The position numbers and the translations under genes were made by a program. This document shows positions 32,295 to 41,677 of a DNA stretch of 64,000 nt, piece after piece (the first letter of the stretch is position 1; every line of letters starts with the position of its first letter). The notes beneath the pieces are model-generated. The model did no database searches. It was not told the origin of the DNA and saw only the letters and a list, made by a program, of their open reading frames with translations. The DNA is from RPQJ01 sp963846315 (lineage in GTDB: Bacteria; Pseudomonadota; Gammaproteobacteria; Steroidobacterales; Steroidobacteraceae): contig CAWJVM010000001.1 in NCBI GenBank assembly GCA_963846315.1, positions 1 through 64,000 on the forward strand, given 5' to 3'.

Positions 32295-34253
32295 TCAGGT
32301 GGCTTTCGCCGTCTTGCCCAGGCCGACCTTCGCGTCGGCCTCGGACTTGCGCGTGCGATAGCGACGATCGGTGATTGCGATGAATCCGCCGATGGCCATC
32401 ACCAGCGCCCCGAACCAGATGAAGCGGACCATCGGCTTGTACTGCACCCGCACGCTCCAGGCGTTGGCGCCCAGGTCGTCGCCCATGGCGATGAACAGGT
32501 CGCGGTTCCAGTTCACTGCGATGCCGGCTTCAGTCATCGGCATGGTGCGCACGCGGTAGACGCGCTTCTGCGGATTGAGCTTGGCGATGACCTTGTCGCC
32601 TTCGGTGATCGTGAAGTGCGCCTGCGTCGCGTCGTAATTGGGGCCGGCCACCTGCTCGAGGCTGTCGAAGCTGAACTTGTAGCCCTGCAGTTCGACGGAT
32701 TCGCCCGGCCTCAGCGCGATGTCCTTCTCGATGCGATAGGTCTGCACCACGGTGACGCCGATGCAGAACATCGCGACGCCGATGTGCGCGACGGTCATGC
32801 CGAGCACGCCTCGCGACAGCGACTGCTTCTTGCGCAGGCGCTGGAACGGCTCGTACAGCGACGACAGGATCACCCAGAACGCCGCCGTGAGGCCCACCGA
32901 CGCCATGAAGTTGAAGCCGCCATAGGCAAGGACAGGAATGGCCACGCCCGCGACGGTCGCGATGGCGAGCATGGTGACCAGCGCCTTTTTCTTTTCTTCG
33001 AGCTTGGCGTGCTTCCAGGCCGCATGCATGCCGACCGCGAGCAGCGCCATCAACGGCAGCGTCGGGATCAGGAACACGACGTTGAAGTACGGCGGTCCGA
33101 CCGAGATCTTGCCCATGTTGAGCGCGTCGAGGAACAGCGGGTACAGCGTGCCGATCAGGATCAGCGCCGTGGTCACGAGCAGCAGCATGTTGTTGAACAG
33201 CAGGAAGGACTCGCGCGAGACCACGTCGAAGCCGCCCTTGGCGCGCAGCGCGGGACCGCGCCATGCGTAGAGCGCCAGCGAGCCGCCGACGCAGAGGCCG
33301 AGGAAAGCGAGGATGAAGATGCCGCGGCTCGGGTCGCTGGCGAATGCGTGCACCGATACCAGCACGCCCGAACGCACCAGGAACGTGCCGAGCAGGCTCA
33401 GCGAGAACGCGATGATGGCCAGCAGCAACGTCCAGCTCTTGAAGAGCCCGCGCTTTTCGGTGACGGCCAGCGAATGGATCAGCGCCGTGCCGACGAGCCA
33501 GGGCATGAACGATGCGTTTTCGACCGGGTCCCAGAACCACCAGCCGCCCCAGCCGAGTTCGTAGTACGCCCACCAGCTGCCAAGCGCGATGCCGCACGTG
33601 AGCATCATCCAGGCGACGGTCGTCCACGGGCGCGTCCAGCGCGCCCATTTCTCGTCGAGCTTGCCCTCGAGCAGCGCGGCGACCGCGAAGGCGAACGCGA
33701 CGGAGAAGCCGACGTAGCCGAGGTAGAGCATCGGCGGATGCACGGCGAGCGCAAAATCCTGCAGCAGCGGGTTCAGGTCATGACCGTCCTGCGCGGCTGG
33801 CACCAACCGCTCGAACGGGTTCGAGGTGAACAGGATGAAACCCTGGAACCCGATGCTGACGAAGCCAAGCACGCCGAGCACGCGCGCGGCGAAGGTTTCC
33901 GGCAGGTTCTTGCTGAAGACGGCGACGGCGATCGACCACGCCGAAAGCGAGAGCGCCCACAACAGCAGCGAGCCTTCGTGCGCGCCCCACACAGCGGAGA
34001 AGCGGTAGAACGTCGGCAGCGCCGAGTTGGAGTTGTTCGCGACGTACAGCACTGAGAAGTCGTTCTTGTAGAACGCCCAGGCCAGCACTGCGAACGACAG
34101 CGCGACGAACACGAACTGCCCGGCGACGGCGGGCCGTGCGGCAGCCATCCAGCGGCGGTTCCCGATCGCGGGACCGGCAAGGCCGAAGAAGGCCTGCGCG
34201 CAGGACAGCAGCAGCGCGAGGATCAGCGCAAACAAACCAAGTTCGACGACCAT
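32295..34253 (-). CDS. ccmF: Heme lyase subunit CcmF
   Basis: 652 residues, about fifteen membrane helices. WWFWDPVENASFMPW is the conserved periplasmic tryptophan-rich heme-handling motif; conserved histidines flank it. N-terminal LFALILALLLSCAQAFF and C-terminal beta-sheet domain before a last helix (FIWFGALVMAIGGF). Ligates heme from CcmE to the apocytochrome CxxCH site. 42 nt after ccmE. Confidence 0.93.
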   Translation of the reverse strand: MVVELGLFALILALLLSCAQAFFGLAGPAIGNRRWMAAARPAVAGQFVFVALSFAVLAWAFYKNDFSVLYVANNSNSALPTFYRFSAVWGAHEGSLLLWALSLSAWSIAVAVFSKNLPETFAARVLGVLGFVSIGFQGFILFTSNPFERLVPAAQDGHDLNPLLQDFALAVHPPMLYLGYVGFSVAFAFAVAALLEGKLDEKWARWTRPWTTVAWMMLTCGIALGSWWAYYELGWGGWWFWDPVENASFMPWLVGTALIHSLAVTEKRGLFKSWTLLLAIIAFSLSLLGTFLVRSGVLVSVHAFASDPSRGIFILAFLGLCVGGSLALYAWRGPALRAKGGFDVVSRESFLLFNNMLLLVTTALILIGTLYPLFLDALNMGKISVGPPYFNVVFLIPTLPLMALLAVGMHAAWKHAKLEEKKKALVTMLAIATVAGVAIPVLAYGGFNFMASVGLTAAFWVILSSLYEPFQRLRKKQSLSRGVLGMTVAHIGVAMFCIGVTVVQTYRIEKDIALRPGESVELQGYKFSFDSLEQVAGPNYDATQAHFTITEGDKVIAKLNPQKRVYRVRTMPMTEAGIAVNWNRDLFIAMGDDLGANAWSVRVQYKPMVRFIWFGALVMAIGGFIAITDRRYRTRKSEADAKVGLGKTAKAT

Positions 34254-34295
34254 GCGGTGGATGCTCCGATGCGGGCTAGGGGTGGTCGATCGCGA

Positions 34296-34748
34296 TCACG
34301 TGCTGCCGGGTGCTGCTGAATTTGCCGCGTCCAGGTGCGGCTTCAGGCTGTCCGCCACTTCGGGCGGCATGTAGTTCTCGTCGTGCTTGGCCAGGACTTC
34401 TTCGGCGACGAAGCGGTTGCCGTCCATCCTGCCGCGCGCGATGACGCCCTGCCCCTCGCGGAACAGGTCAGGCAGGACACCGGTGTAGCTCACCGGAACC
34501 TTCTGCGCGTAGTCGGTCAGGATGAAGGTGACTTCCATGCTGCCTGGCTTGCGCGCGAGGCTGCCGTTCTCCACCAGGCCGCCGACGCGGATGGAACGGG
34601 ACGCTGGTGCTTCGCCGGCGTGCACCTGCGTCGGGCTGTAGTAATAGAGCAGGTTCTGGTTGAAGGCCTTCAGTGCAAAGGCGGTGGCGATGCCGACGCC
34701 GGCCACGATGGCAACGACGGTGACCATGCGCTTCTGTCGCGGTGTCAT
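34296..34748 (-). CDS. ccmE: Heme chaperone CcmE
   Basis: 150 residues: single N-terminal membrane helix (VVAIVAGVGIATAFALKAF), OB-fold domain with SIRVGGLVENGSL, and HDENYMPPEV with the heme-binding His and the HxxxY Tyr. Carries heme covalently in the periplasm. ATGA overlap with ccmD. Confidence 0.93.
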   Translation of the reverse strand: MTPRQKRMVTVVAIVAGVGIATAFALKAFNQNLLYYYSPTQVHAGEAPASRSIRVGGLVENGSLARKPGSMEVTFILTDYAQKVPVSYTGVLPDLFREGQGVIARGRMDGNRFVAEEVLAKHDENYMPPEVADSLKPHLDAANSAAPGST

Positions 34749-34918
34749 GACGATCTCTCCAGGGCAAGTTCATTGCGCCGCCTGGCGGCGGTCTGGGCTT
34801 CGGCTTCCGAGCGGCGAGCCGCCCACCAGTTCCAGAGCAGGATCACGGCCGTCAGGCCGTACGAGGTCCACACGTAGCCCGCGTAACCTCCCATCTCAAA
34901 AAACTTCTGTAAGTCCAT
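34745..34918 (-). CDS. ccmD: Heme exporter protein CcmD
   Basis: 57 residues, below the size most tracks report. ATG at 34918; one membrane helix in the order MGGYAGYVWTSYG then LTAVILLWNWW, followed by a charged cytoplasmic tail ending LALERSS. The MGGYAxYVW start is typical of CcmD, which helps release holo-CcmE from the CcmABCD complex. Starts 2 nt after ccmC and overlaps ccmE by 4 nt. Confidence 0.9.
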   Translation of the reverse strand: MDLQKFFEMGGYAGYVWTSYGLTAVILLWNWWAARRSEAEAQTAARRRNELALERSS

Positions 34919-34920
34919 GA

Positions 34921-35652
34921 TTATGCTGCTTCTTTAAGCCAGTTTGCATTGCGTTCCCGGCGCAGGATCTCGCCCCGCAAGCGGCGGGACACGGCCCAGC
35001 CGAAGTACAGCTGGAAGCCGACGATCATGAGGAACAACGGAATCAGCATCGCCAGGTCGATCGAGGGCTTGTCGAACTTGGTCACGCTTGCCGGCTGGTG
35101 CAGCGTAGACCACCAGTTGACCGAGTAGTGGATGATCGGCACGTTGATCACGCCGACCAGTGCCAGCACGGCGCTTGCCCGGTCGGCCCGCTGGGGGTCG
35201 TCGAACGAGGCCCGCAGCGCCATGTAGCCGAGGTACAGGAACAGCAGCAGCAGTTCCGAGGTGAGCCGGGCATCCCAGACCCACCAGGTCCCCCACATCG
35301 GCTTGCCCCAGATCGAGCCGGTCGCCAGTGCCAGGAACGTGAACGAGGCGCCAATCGGCGCACAGGCCGCCGCGGCCGCGTGCGCCAGCTTGATGCGCCA
35401 GATCAGGCCGACGCCAGCCGCCACCGCCATCACGACATACGTGAACATCGACATCCAGGCGCTCGGCGCATGGACGTAAAGGATGCGGAAGCCGTCGCCC
35501 TGCTGGTAGTCGGCAGGCGCCTTCACCAGGCCCCACCAGGTGGCCAGCAGGATCAGGGCCAGCGACGCCCAGCCAAACCAGGGCGCCAGGCTGCCCAGGA
35601 TGCGATAGGCGTGCGGCGGCGATGCGAGCTTATGGAACCAGGTCCACGACAT
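34921..35652 (-). CDS. ccmC: Heme exporter protein CcmC
   Basis: 243 residues, six membrane helices. WGTWWVWDARLTS is the CcmC tryptophan-rich motif and YVHAPSAWMS precedes one of its heme-ligand histidines. Delivers heme to CcmE. 58 nt downstream of ccmB. Its start lies where a purine-rich segment precedes the ATG. Confidence 0.93.
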   Translation of the reverse strand: MSWTWFHKLASPPHAYRILGSLAPWFGWASLALILLATWWGLVKAPADYQQGDGFRILYVHAPSAWMSMFTYVVMAVAAGVGLIWRIKLAHAAAAACAPIGASFTFLALATGSIWGKPMWGTWWVWDARLTSELLLLFLYLGYMALRASFDDPQRADRASAVLALVGVINVPIIHYSVNWWSTLHQPASVTKFDKPSIDLAMLIPLFLMIVGFQLYFGWAVSRRLRGEILRRERNANWLKEAA

Positions 35653-35710
35653 GTTGTTCCTCTTGACCGGTCAGCGTGCGTTGCGTTCAGTGGATTGCGA
35701 CATATACCTG

Positions 35711-36403
35711 TCAATTCTCGACGCTGATGCGGATCGCCGCAGACATTGCGATCGGTCCGAGACTCAGCGCCATGAAGAAGATCGCCGCCAGCAGCTGCAG
35801 CGGACCGGCCGGGGAATCCCCGTCCATCTGCATGGACACCGCGCGGGAACCGAAGATCAACAGCGGCATGGCGAGCGGCAACACCAGCAGCGACAGGAGC
35901 ACGCTGCCCCTGCGCACGCCCACCGTGAGCGCCGCGCCGATGCCGCCGAGGATGCTGAGCGTCCCGGTGCCGAGCAGCAGCGAGGCCATCAGGACGCCCC
36001 AGACGCTGGTCGGCAGCCCCAGGCCCGTGCCGACGATCGGCGACATGATCACGAGCGGCAGGCCCGTCAGCACCCAGTGGGCCGCCACTTTGGCCAGCAG
36101 AAGATACCCGAGGGGCTGACCGGAGAGTACCCATTGCTCCGTCGTGCCGTCCTCGACGTCGGCCCGGAACAGGGCCTCGAGCGCGAGCAGCGAGGCCAGC
36201 AGCGCCGCCACCCAGACCACGCCACCGCCGATCTCCCGCAGCGCCGAAAGGTCTGGCGTGGTGGCGAGGGGGAACATCGTCGTGACGACCACGTAGAAGA
36301 TGAGCGGCTGCGCCACTTCGTCCCAGCGACGCCAGGCCAGCGTCATGTCGCGCTGGAAGACGAGCTTGGCGGCAGCGAGCGTCGGTGTGCGCACGGCGGT
36401 CAT
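35711..36403 (-). CDS. ccmB: Heme exporter protein CcmB
   Basis: 230 residues from the ATG at 36403, six membrane helices, typical LVFQRDMTLAWRRWDEVAQPLIFYVVVT start and GTTEQWVLSGQPLGYLLLAKVAAHWVLTGLP. Permease partner of CcmA in the ABC complex that frees holo-CcmE. Overlaps ccmA by 4 nt (ATGA). Confidence 0.92.
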   Translation of the reverse strand: MTAVRTPTLAAAKLVFQRDMTLAWRRWDEVAQPLIFYVVVTTMFPLATTPDLSALREIGGGVVWVAALLASLLALEALFRADVEDGTTEQWVLSGQPLGYLLLAKVAAHWVLTGLPLVIMSPIVGTGLGLPTSVWGVLMASLLLGTGTLSILGGIGAALTVGVRRGSVLLSLLVLPLAMPLLIFGSRAVSMQMDGDSPAGPLQLLAAIFFMALSLGPIAMSAAIRISVEN

Positions 36404-37032
36404 GGTTCGAGCTCCAGGCGGCGCAGGCACGGCGCATCGTCGAGCAGCCGTTGGTGGGCTGCGGCAATGGCCAGGCCGCCGTGCTCCACGTGGTCGACGA
36501 TCAGTTCTTCGACCAGCCGGATGCCGGCGGTGTCGAGGTTCGTCACGGGTTCGTCGAGAATCCAGAGGGCCGCATCCGCGAGCAGCAGGCGTGCCAGCGC
36601 CAGGCGGCGCTTCTGGCCCGCCGACAGTGAGCGGGCCGGCAGGTCGCCCCGGGACAGGATGCCGACGCGATCGAGGGTCGCGTCGATGGTCTGCGCCGTG
36701 AGCGTCGTGCGCAGGCCAGCCAGGAACTTGAGGTTCTCGCGGGCCGTCAGGTCGCCCTTCAGGGAATTGAGGTGGCCGAGGTGACCCAGTTCGAAATTGA
36801 ATTCGTCGCGGCGGCCACGGACCGACTGCCCGCGCCACCACAGCTCGCCGGTTTCGGCGGGCAGCAGGCCGCAGATCACTCGCAGCAGCGTCGTCTTGCC
36901 GACGCCGTTGGGACCCGTGACCTTGAGAAACTCGCCGGGGCGGACTGAGAAAGACACGTCACGCAGGATGTGCCGGTCGCCTCGCCATGCGTTGATTTCG
37001 CGGGCCTCGAACACGGCCCCGTCGAATGTCAT
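36400..37032 (-). CDS. ccmA: ABC transporter ATPase CcmA
   Basis: 210 residues from the ATG at 37032; upstream in-frame extension to 37224 runs into the carboxylase gene and is discarded. Walker A GPNGVGKTT, signature LSAGQKRRLALARLLL, Walker B ALWILDEP. First gene of ccmABCDEFGHI. Hydrolyses ATP with CcmB. Confidence 0.93.
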   Translation of the reverse strand: MTFDGAVFEAREINAWRGDRHILRDVSFSVRPGEFLKVTGPNGVGKTTLLRVICGLLPAETGELWWRGQSVRGRRDEFNFELGHLGHLNSLKGDLTARENLKFLAGLRTTLTAQTIDATLDRVGILSRGDLPARSLSAGQKRRLALARLLLADAALWILDEPVTNLDTAGIRLVEELIVDHVEHGGLAIAAAHQRLLDDAPCLRRLELEP

Positions 37033-37100
37033 CAAGCCTCCGCGCGATCTGCCTGTTTTCGCGCCCCGATTGAATGTTACAGGGTCGCGATTCGGCGCGA

Positions 37101-37109
37101 AGTCTAGCA
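37101..37109 (-). promoter_or_regulatory. Possible extended -10 of the ccm operon
   Basis: Minus-strand TGCTAGACT (TGn plus -10 TAGACT) lies about 70 nt before the ccmA start in the only sizeable gap between the carboxylase and ccm operons. No good -35 at 17 bp. Weak inference. Confidence 0.25.
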
Positions 37110-37144
37110 AAACAGACTCATTCCAAGGTCGGGGATTGCCGCAG

Positions 37145-39166
37145 TCAGTCTGCGGGTTCCAGCCGGACGAGATCCGTCCCTTCCTCGACCCTTTGACCCT
37201 TCTGCACCTTGACTTCGACCACATTGGCGGCCCAGGGCGCCGTGAGCGAGTGCTCCATCTTCATGGCTTCGAGCACGAGCAGCACCGCACCCTGCTCCAC
37301 CTTCTGGCCGACCTGCACGCGAACGTCGAGGACGTGACCGGGCATTGGCGCCCGGAAATGCCCTTCGTGCTCTGCCGAAACACGATGCTCCGCACCGGTG
37401 TCCTCGACGAAATCGAAGCGCAGGCAGTGCCGGCGCACGATCAATCGGCCGTGATCCAGTTCGACGCGCGCTCGCACCGGGTGGCCGTCGACGTAGCCCT
37501 CGAGCACATCGGCTGCGGGGCGTCGCAACGTGACCCGATGCGGCTTGCCATCGAGGACGACGGCCAGGCCCTCGGGCTCGCGTCGGAACGAGAGCCAGTG
37601 CTGCAGCGGCTGGGACTCTGCAATCGAGGCAGGCGCGCCGTTCGCGTCGAGCCGCAAAGCGACTCGCACGCTGGCCGGGCCGTTCAGCCGGAAACCCGTG
37701 GCTGCTTCCCACGGACTCGCGGCGTGACTGGCGTGCCCGAGTTCGTCTCCCGGCATCGACTGCAAGCGGGCTGCAGCCGCAATCAGCCAGGCTGCGTGGA
37801 TCTCGTGCGCTGCGACGCCCGGCGCGAGCGACGGATCGGTTTCGAGCAGTCGCGTGCTGACGTCGCCCGCTCGCACGGCAGGCGCGCCGAGGATCTGCCA
37901 GAGGAAGCGTGCGTTGGTGCGCACGCCTTCGACTTCGGTGGCTTCGAGCGCCTGCTGCAGCCTTTCGATCGCCGTCGCGCGATCGGGCGCCCAGACGATC
38001 AGCTTGGCAATCATCGGGTCGTAGTGGACCGTGACTTCGTCACCCTCCTCCACGCCCGCATCGACGCGCACATCGTGTGTTGCGGCGGGAAAGCGCAGGC
38101 GCGACAGACGTCCCGTGGACGGCAGGAAGCCGCGCTCCGGATCTTCGGCGTACAGGCGCGCCTCGATCGCATGACCGCGGCACGGGATTGCCGCCTGCGC
38201 GAGCGGCAACCGTTCGCCCGACGCGACACGCAGCTGCCATTCGACGAGGTCGAGCCCGGTGATCATTTCGGTGACCGGATGCTCGACCTGCAAGCGCGTA
38301 TTCATCTCGAGGAAATAGAACTCGGCGCCATCGAACAGGAACTCGACCGTGCCGGCGCCGCGATAACCGACCGCCTTTGCCGCCGCCACCGCCGCTGCGC
38401 CCATCGCGGCGCGCGTCGTGTCGTTCAGGCCCGGCGCCGGGGCTTCCTCGATGACTTTCTGGTGGCGGCGCTGCAGCGAGCAGTCGCGCTCGTGCAGGTG
38501 CACGGCGTTGCCGTGCGCGTCGGCGAAAACCTGGATCTCGACATGCCGGCCCTTCTCGACGAAGCGTTCGAGCAGCACTCGATCATCGCCGAAGGACTTT
38601 GCAGCTTCACGGCGCGCACCGGCGAGCGCTTCGGCGAATTCGGCTGCGGCGCGCACGATGCGCATGCCTTTGCCGCCCCCGCCCGCCGTCGGCTTGATCA
38701 ACAGCGGATACTTCAGCGTTTTCGTCGCGGCGAGCAGCTTTGCGTCGGACTGATCGTCATCGTCGTAGCCCGGCAGCACGGGCACGCCGGCGGCGGCCAT
38801 CAGGCGGCGTGCCTCGCTCTTCGAACCCATGCGATCGATCGAGGACGCAGGCGGACCGATGAACACGATGCCGGCCGCTTCGCAGGCACGGGCGAAGTCC
38901 GCGTTCTCGGACAGGAAGCCGTACCCGGGATGAATCGATTCGCAGCCCTGCTGCTTCGCCACGGCGAGCAGCTTGTCGCCGTCGAGATAACTTTCGCGGG
39001 CGGCGGCAGGACCGATGCAGACGGCCTCGTCCGCCATCCGCACGTGCAGCGCTCCACGGTCGGCTTCCGAATACACGGCGACGGTGCGCAGGCCCAGCCG
39101 CCGCGCGGTGCGAATGACGCGGCAGGCGATCTCGCCGCGGTTGGCAATCAGGACGCTCTTGAGCAT
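37145..39166 (-). CDS. liuD: Methylcrotonyl-CoA carboxylase, biotin-carboxylase/carrier subunit
   Basis: 673 residues. Biotin carboxylase half: LIANRGEIACRVIRTARRLG, Gly-rich ATP loop KPTAGGGGKGMRIV, active-site EMNTRLQVEHPVTE. C-terminal biotinyl domain: LEAMKMEH with the biotinylated Lys near residue 637. Carboxylates biotin for transfer to 3-methylcrotonyl-CoA. The ATG at 39166 begins right at the conserved LIANRGE domain. 8 nt after the beta subunit. Could act on a related enoyl-CoA, but the isovaleryl-CoA dehydrogenase in the same operon favours leucine breakdown. Confidence 0.9.
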   Translation of the reverse strand: MLKSVLIANRGEIACRVIRTARRLGLRTVAVYSEADRGALHVRMADEAVCIGPAAARESYLDGDKLLAVAKQQGCESIHPGYGFLSENADFARACEAAGIVFIGPPASSIDRMGSKSEARRLMAAAGVPVLPGYDDDDQSDAKLLAATKTLKYPLLIKPTAGGGGKGMRIVRAAAEFAEALAGARREAAKSFGDDRVLLERFVEKGRHVEIQVFADAHGNAVHLHERDCSLQRRHQKVIEEAPAPGLNDTTRAAMGAAAVAAAKAVGYRGAGTVEFLFDGAEFYFLEMNTRLQVEHPVTEMITGLDLVEWQLRVASGERLPLAQAAIPCRGHAIEARLYAEDPERGFLPSTGRLSRLRFPAATHDVRVDAGVEEGDEVTVHYDPMIAKLIVWAPDRATAIERLQQALEATEVEGVRTNARFLWQILGAPAVRAGDVSTRLLETDPSLAPGVAAHEIHAAWLIAAAARLQSMPGDELGHASHAASPWEAATGFRLNGPASVRVALRLDANGAPASIAESQPLQHWLSFRREPEGLAVVLDGKPHRVTLRRPAADVLEGYVDGHPVRARVELDHGRLIVRRHCLRFDFVEDTGAEHRVSAEHEGHFRAPMPGHVLDVRVQVGQKVEQGAVLLVLEAMKMEHSLTAPWAANVVEVKVQKGQRVEEGTDLVRLEPAD

Positions 39167-39174
39167 GGCTTGCC

Positions 39175-40782
39175 TCACATCCTGAAGATGCCGAAGGGGG
39201 TCTCGCCTTCGTCGGGCCGGCACGTGGCCGCCGCGAGCGCGAGGGCCAGCACGTTGCGCGTGTCGGCCGGGTCGATCACGCCGTCGTCCCAGAGCCGCGC
39301 GCTGGCATACGTGGGGTGACCCTGGGTTTCGTACTGGCCACGGATGTCGTCGCGGAACTTCTGTTCGTCGTCCTGCGGCCACTCCTCGCCCCGGCGCTGC
39401 AGGCCTTCGCGCTTGACGATCGCCAGCACCGTCGCGGCCTGCTCGCCACCCATCACCGAGATGCGCGAGTTGGGCCAGGTCCAGAGAAAGCGGCCGCCGT
39501 ACGCGCGACCGCACATCGCATAGTTACCCGCACCGAACGAACCGCCGATGATCACGGTGAACTTGGGCACGGACGCGCAGGCCACCGCCGTCACCATCTT
39601 GGCGCCGTCGCGAGCGATGCCGCCGGCTTCGTACTTGCGGCCGACCATGAAGCCGGTGATGTTCTGCAGGAACACGAGCGGCACGCGCCGGCGATTGCAC
39701 AGTTCGATGAAGTGCGCACCCTTGAGCGCAGCCTCCGAGAACAGCACGCCGTTGTTCGCGATGATGCCGACCGGGTAACCGGCGATCCGCGCGAAGCCGC
39801 AGACGAGCGTCGTGCCGTAGAGTTCCTTGAATTCGTCGAATTCGGACGCGTCGACGAGGCGCGCGATCACTTCGCGGACGTCGTAGGGGTGACGCGTGTC
39901 CCGCGGCACGACTCCGTACAACTCTTCGGCAGGATAGATCGGTGCGCGAGCCGGCGCGGGCGGTGGCTTCGAGCCAGTGCGGTTCAGGTTGCTGACCAGT
40001 CGCCGCGCCATCCACAGCGCGTGCGCATCGTTGTCAGCGAGGTAATCGACCACGCCGGACTGCCGGGCGTGCACGTCGCCACCTCCCAGCGTTTCTGCGT
40101 CGACGCGTTCGCCCGTGGCGGCCTGCACCAGCGGCGGACCACCCAGGAAGATCGTGCCCTGTTCGCGCACGATGATCGCCTCGTCGCACATCGCCGGGAC
40201 GTACGCGCCACCTGCCGTGCACGAGCCCATCACCACGGCCAGCTGCGGAATCCCGCGCGCCGACATCTGCGCCTGGTTGTAGAAGATGCGGCCGAAGTGT
40301 TCGCGGTCGGGAAAGACGTCGTCCTGCCGCGGCAGGAACGCGCCGCCCGAATCGACGAGGTAGATGCAGGGCAGGCGATTCTCGAGCGCCACTTCCTGCG
40401 CGCGCAGGTGCTTGCGCACGGTGATGGGGTAGTACGTGCCGCCCTTCACCGTCGCGTCGTTGCCGACGATGACGCATTCGAGGCCCGACACACGGCCGAT
40501 GCCGGCCACGACACCACCGCTCGGAATCCAGTCGTCGTACAGGTTGTGTCCCGCGAGCTGGCCGATCTCGAGGAAGGGCGTGCCCGGATCGAGCAGCCGG
40601 TCGATGCGATCGCGCACCAGCAGCTTGTCGCGGCTCTCGTGCTGGGCACGTGCCGCCGCGGAGCCGCCTGCGCGGACCTTCGCCGCCAGTTCACGGAGTT
40701 CGGCGGCCAGTGCGCGATTGACGGCCTCGTTGGCCGTGAACTCGGCGCCATGCCGGTCGATACGGGTCTGCAGCACGCTCAT
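39175..40782 (-). CDS. liuB: Methylcrotonyl-CoA carboxylase, carboxyltransferase subunit
   Basis: 535 residues closely following the MCC-beta pattern: GIGRVSGLECVIVGNDATVKGG, PCIYLVDSGGAFLPRQDDVFPD (oxyanion loop), VMGSCTAGGAYVPAM, and GSFGAGNYAMCGRAY in the C-terminal crotonase-fold half. Together with the biotin subunit it makes 3-methylglutaconyl-CoA. The DSGGAFLPRQ signature separates it from propionyl-CoA carboxylases. Confidence 0.91.
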   Translation of the reverse strand: MSVLQTRIDRHGAEFTANEAVNRALAAELRELAAKVRAGGSAAARAQHESRDKLLVRDRIDRLLDPGTPFLEIGQLAGHNLYDDWIPSGGVVAGIGRVSGLECVIVGNDATVKGGTYYPITVRKHLRAQEVALENRLPCIYLVDSGGAFLPRQDDVFPDREHFGRIFYNQAQMSARGIPQLAVVMGSCTAGGAYVPAMCDEAIIVREQGTIFLGGPPLVQAATGERVDAETLGGGDVHARQSGVVDYLADNDAHALWMARRLVSNLNRTGSKPPPAPARAPIYPAEELYGVVPRDTRHPYDVREVIARLVDASEFDEFKELYGTTLVCGFARIAGYPVGIIANNGVLFSEAALKGAHFIELCNRRRVPLVFLQNITGFMVGRKYEAGGIARDGAKMVTAVACASVPKFTVIIGGSFGAGNYAMCGRAYGGRFLWTWPNSRISVMGGEQAATVLAIVKREGLQRRGEEWPQDDEQKFRDDIRGQYETQGHPTYASARLWDDGVIDPADTRNVLALALAAATCRPDEGETPFGIFRM

Positions 40783-40813
40783 GCTTCGAGTCTCCCCTTG
40801 CGCGGTGCGCGGA

Positions 40814-41677
40814 TCAGCGGCGCTCGAGCGCGGCCAGGATGCGCTCCGCCTGCTTGACGTGCGGTCGGTCGATCATGCGGCCGTCGAGCGCCACGGCGCC
40901 CTGCCCGCCCGCCGCAGACATCAGTTCGATGACGCGACGTGCCCAGGTCACCTCGTCGCTGGTCGGCGTGAACGCGGCGTGAATCGGTGCGAGCTGTGCC
41001 GGATGGATCGCGAGCTTGCCGACGAAACCGTCGCGACGGGAGGCCTGCGCCCGACGCTCGACCGCGGCGACATCGCGGAATTCGATGTCGGTCGTGTCGT
41101 ACGCAGCGATCCCTGCGGCGGCAGCCATCAGCAGGCACGACGATCGCGCCAGCCGGAACGTGAATTCGAATTCGCCTTCGGCGGTGCGATTGGCCGAGGC
41201 ACCGACGTCGGCGGCCAGGTCTTCGGCTCCCCAGGTGTAACCGATCACCCGGGCGGGTGGTGTGGTGAAGCTCGAACCGCTGAGCACGGCGTTCGCGGTC
41301 TCGGTGATCAGCGCGAGCACCTTGATGGAGCCGCACGGGTGGCCGTGCTGCACTTCGAGCGCTTCGAGCCAGTGATCGAGCCGGTGCAGGTCGGCGCCGT
41401 TGCGAGCCTTCGGCAACACGATGCCGTCGGGTCGCGCCGCGACCACGGCTGCGAGGTCGGGGAGCGCATCGTCGGTCTGCACGGGGTTGATGCGCACCCA
41501 CAGCGGGATCGATCGCCCGGTCGTGCGCAGCAGGTCTGCCACGTTGAGCCGGGCTTGCGGGCGCGTGACCGGCGTCACCGCGTCTTCGAGATCGCAGATG
41601 ACGGCATCGGCGCCGCTCGCCAGCGCCTTCGCGAATCGCTCCGGCCGGTCGCCCGGCACGAACAGCATCGAGCGCAT
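40814..41677 (-). CDS. HpcH/HpaI-type CoA-ester lyase (CitE-like)
   Basis: 287 residues from the ATG at 41677. TIM-barrel CitE features: RSMLFVPGDRPERFAKAL, ADAVICDLEDAV (Arg and Glu/Asp of the Mg site), ALITETANAV (metal Glu), GAEDLAADVG (metal Asp) and KLAIHPAQLAPI. Such lyases cleave malyl-, methylmalyl-, citramalyl- or HMG-like CoA thioesters. It replaces liuE (HMG-CoA lyase) in this operon, so cleavage of a 3-hydroxy-3-methylglutaryl-type CoA is inferred, not shown. Start shares a base with the maoC stop (TGATG). Confidence 0.85.
   Translation of the reverse strand: MRSMLFVPGDRPERFAKALASGADAVICDLEDAVTPVTRPQARLNVADLLRTTGRSIPLWVRINPVQTDDALPDLAAVVAARPDGIVLPKARNGADLHRLDHWLEALEVQHGHPCGSIKVLALITETANAVLSGSSFTTPPARVIGYTWGAEDLAADVGASANRTAEGEFEFTFRLARSSCLLMAAAAGIAAYDTTDIEFRDVAAVERRAQASRRDGFVGKLAIHPAQLAPIHAAFTPTSDEVTWARRVIELMSAAGGQGAVALDGRMIDRPHVKQAERILAALERR

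Noticed and set aside
31602..34055. 817-codon open frame on the plus strand
   Set aside because: Antisense to ccmF, ccmG and ccmH with low-complexity Arg/Glu/His-rich translation; a high-GC shadow frame.
36797..39319. 840-codon open frame on the plus strand
   Set aside because: Antisense to the methylcrotonyl-CoA carboxylase alpha gene and ccmA; no domain pattern, Arg/His/Gln-rich.
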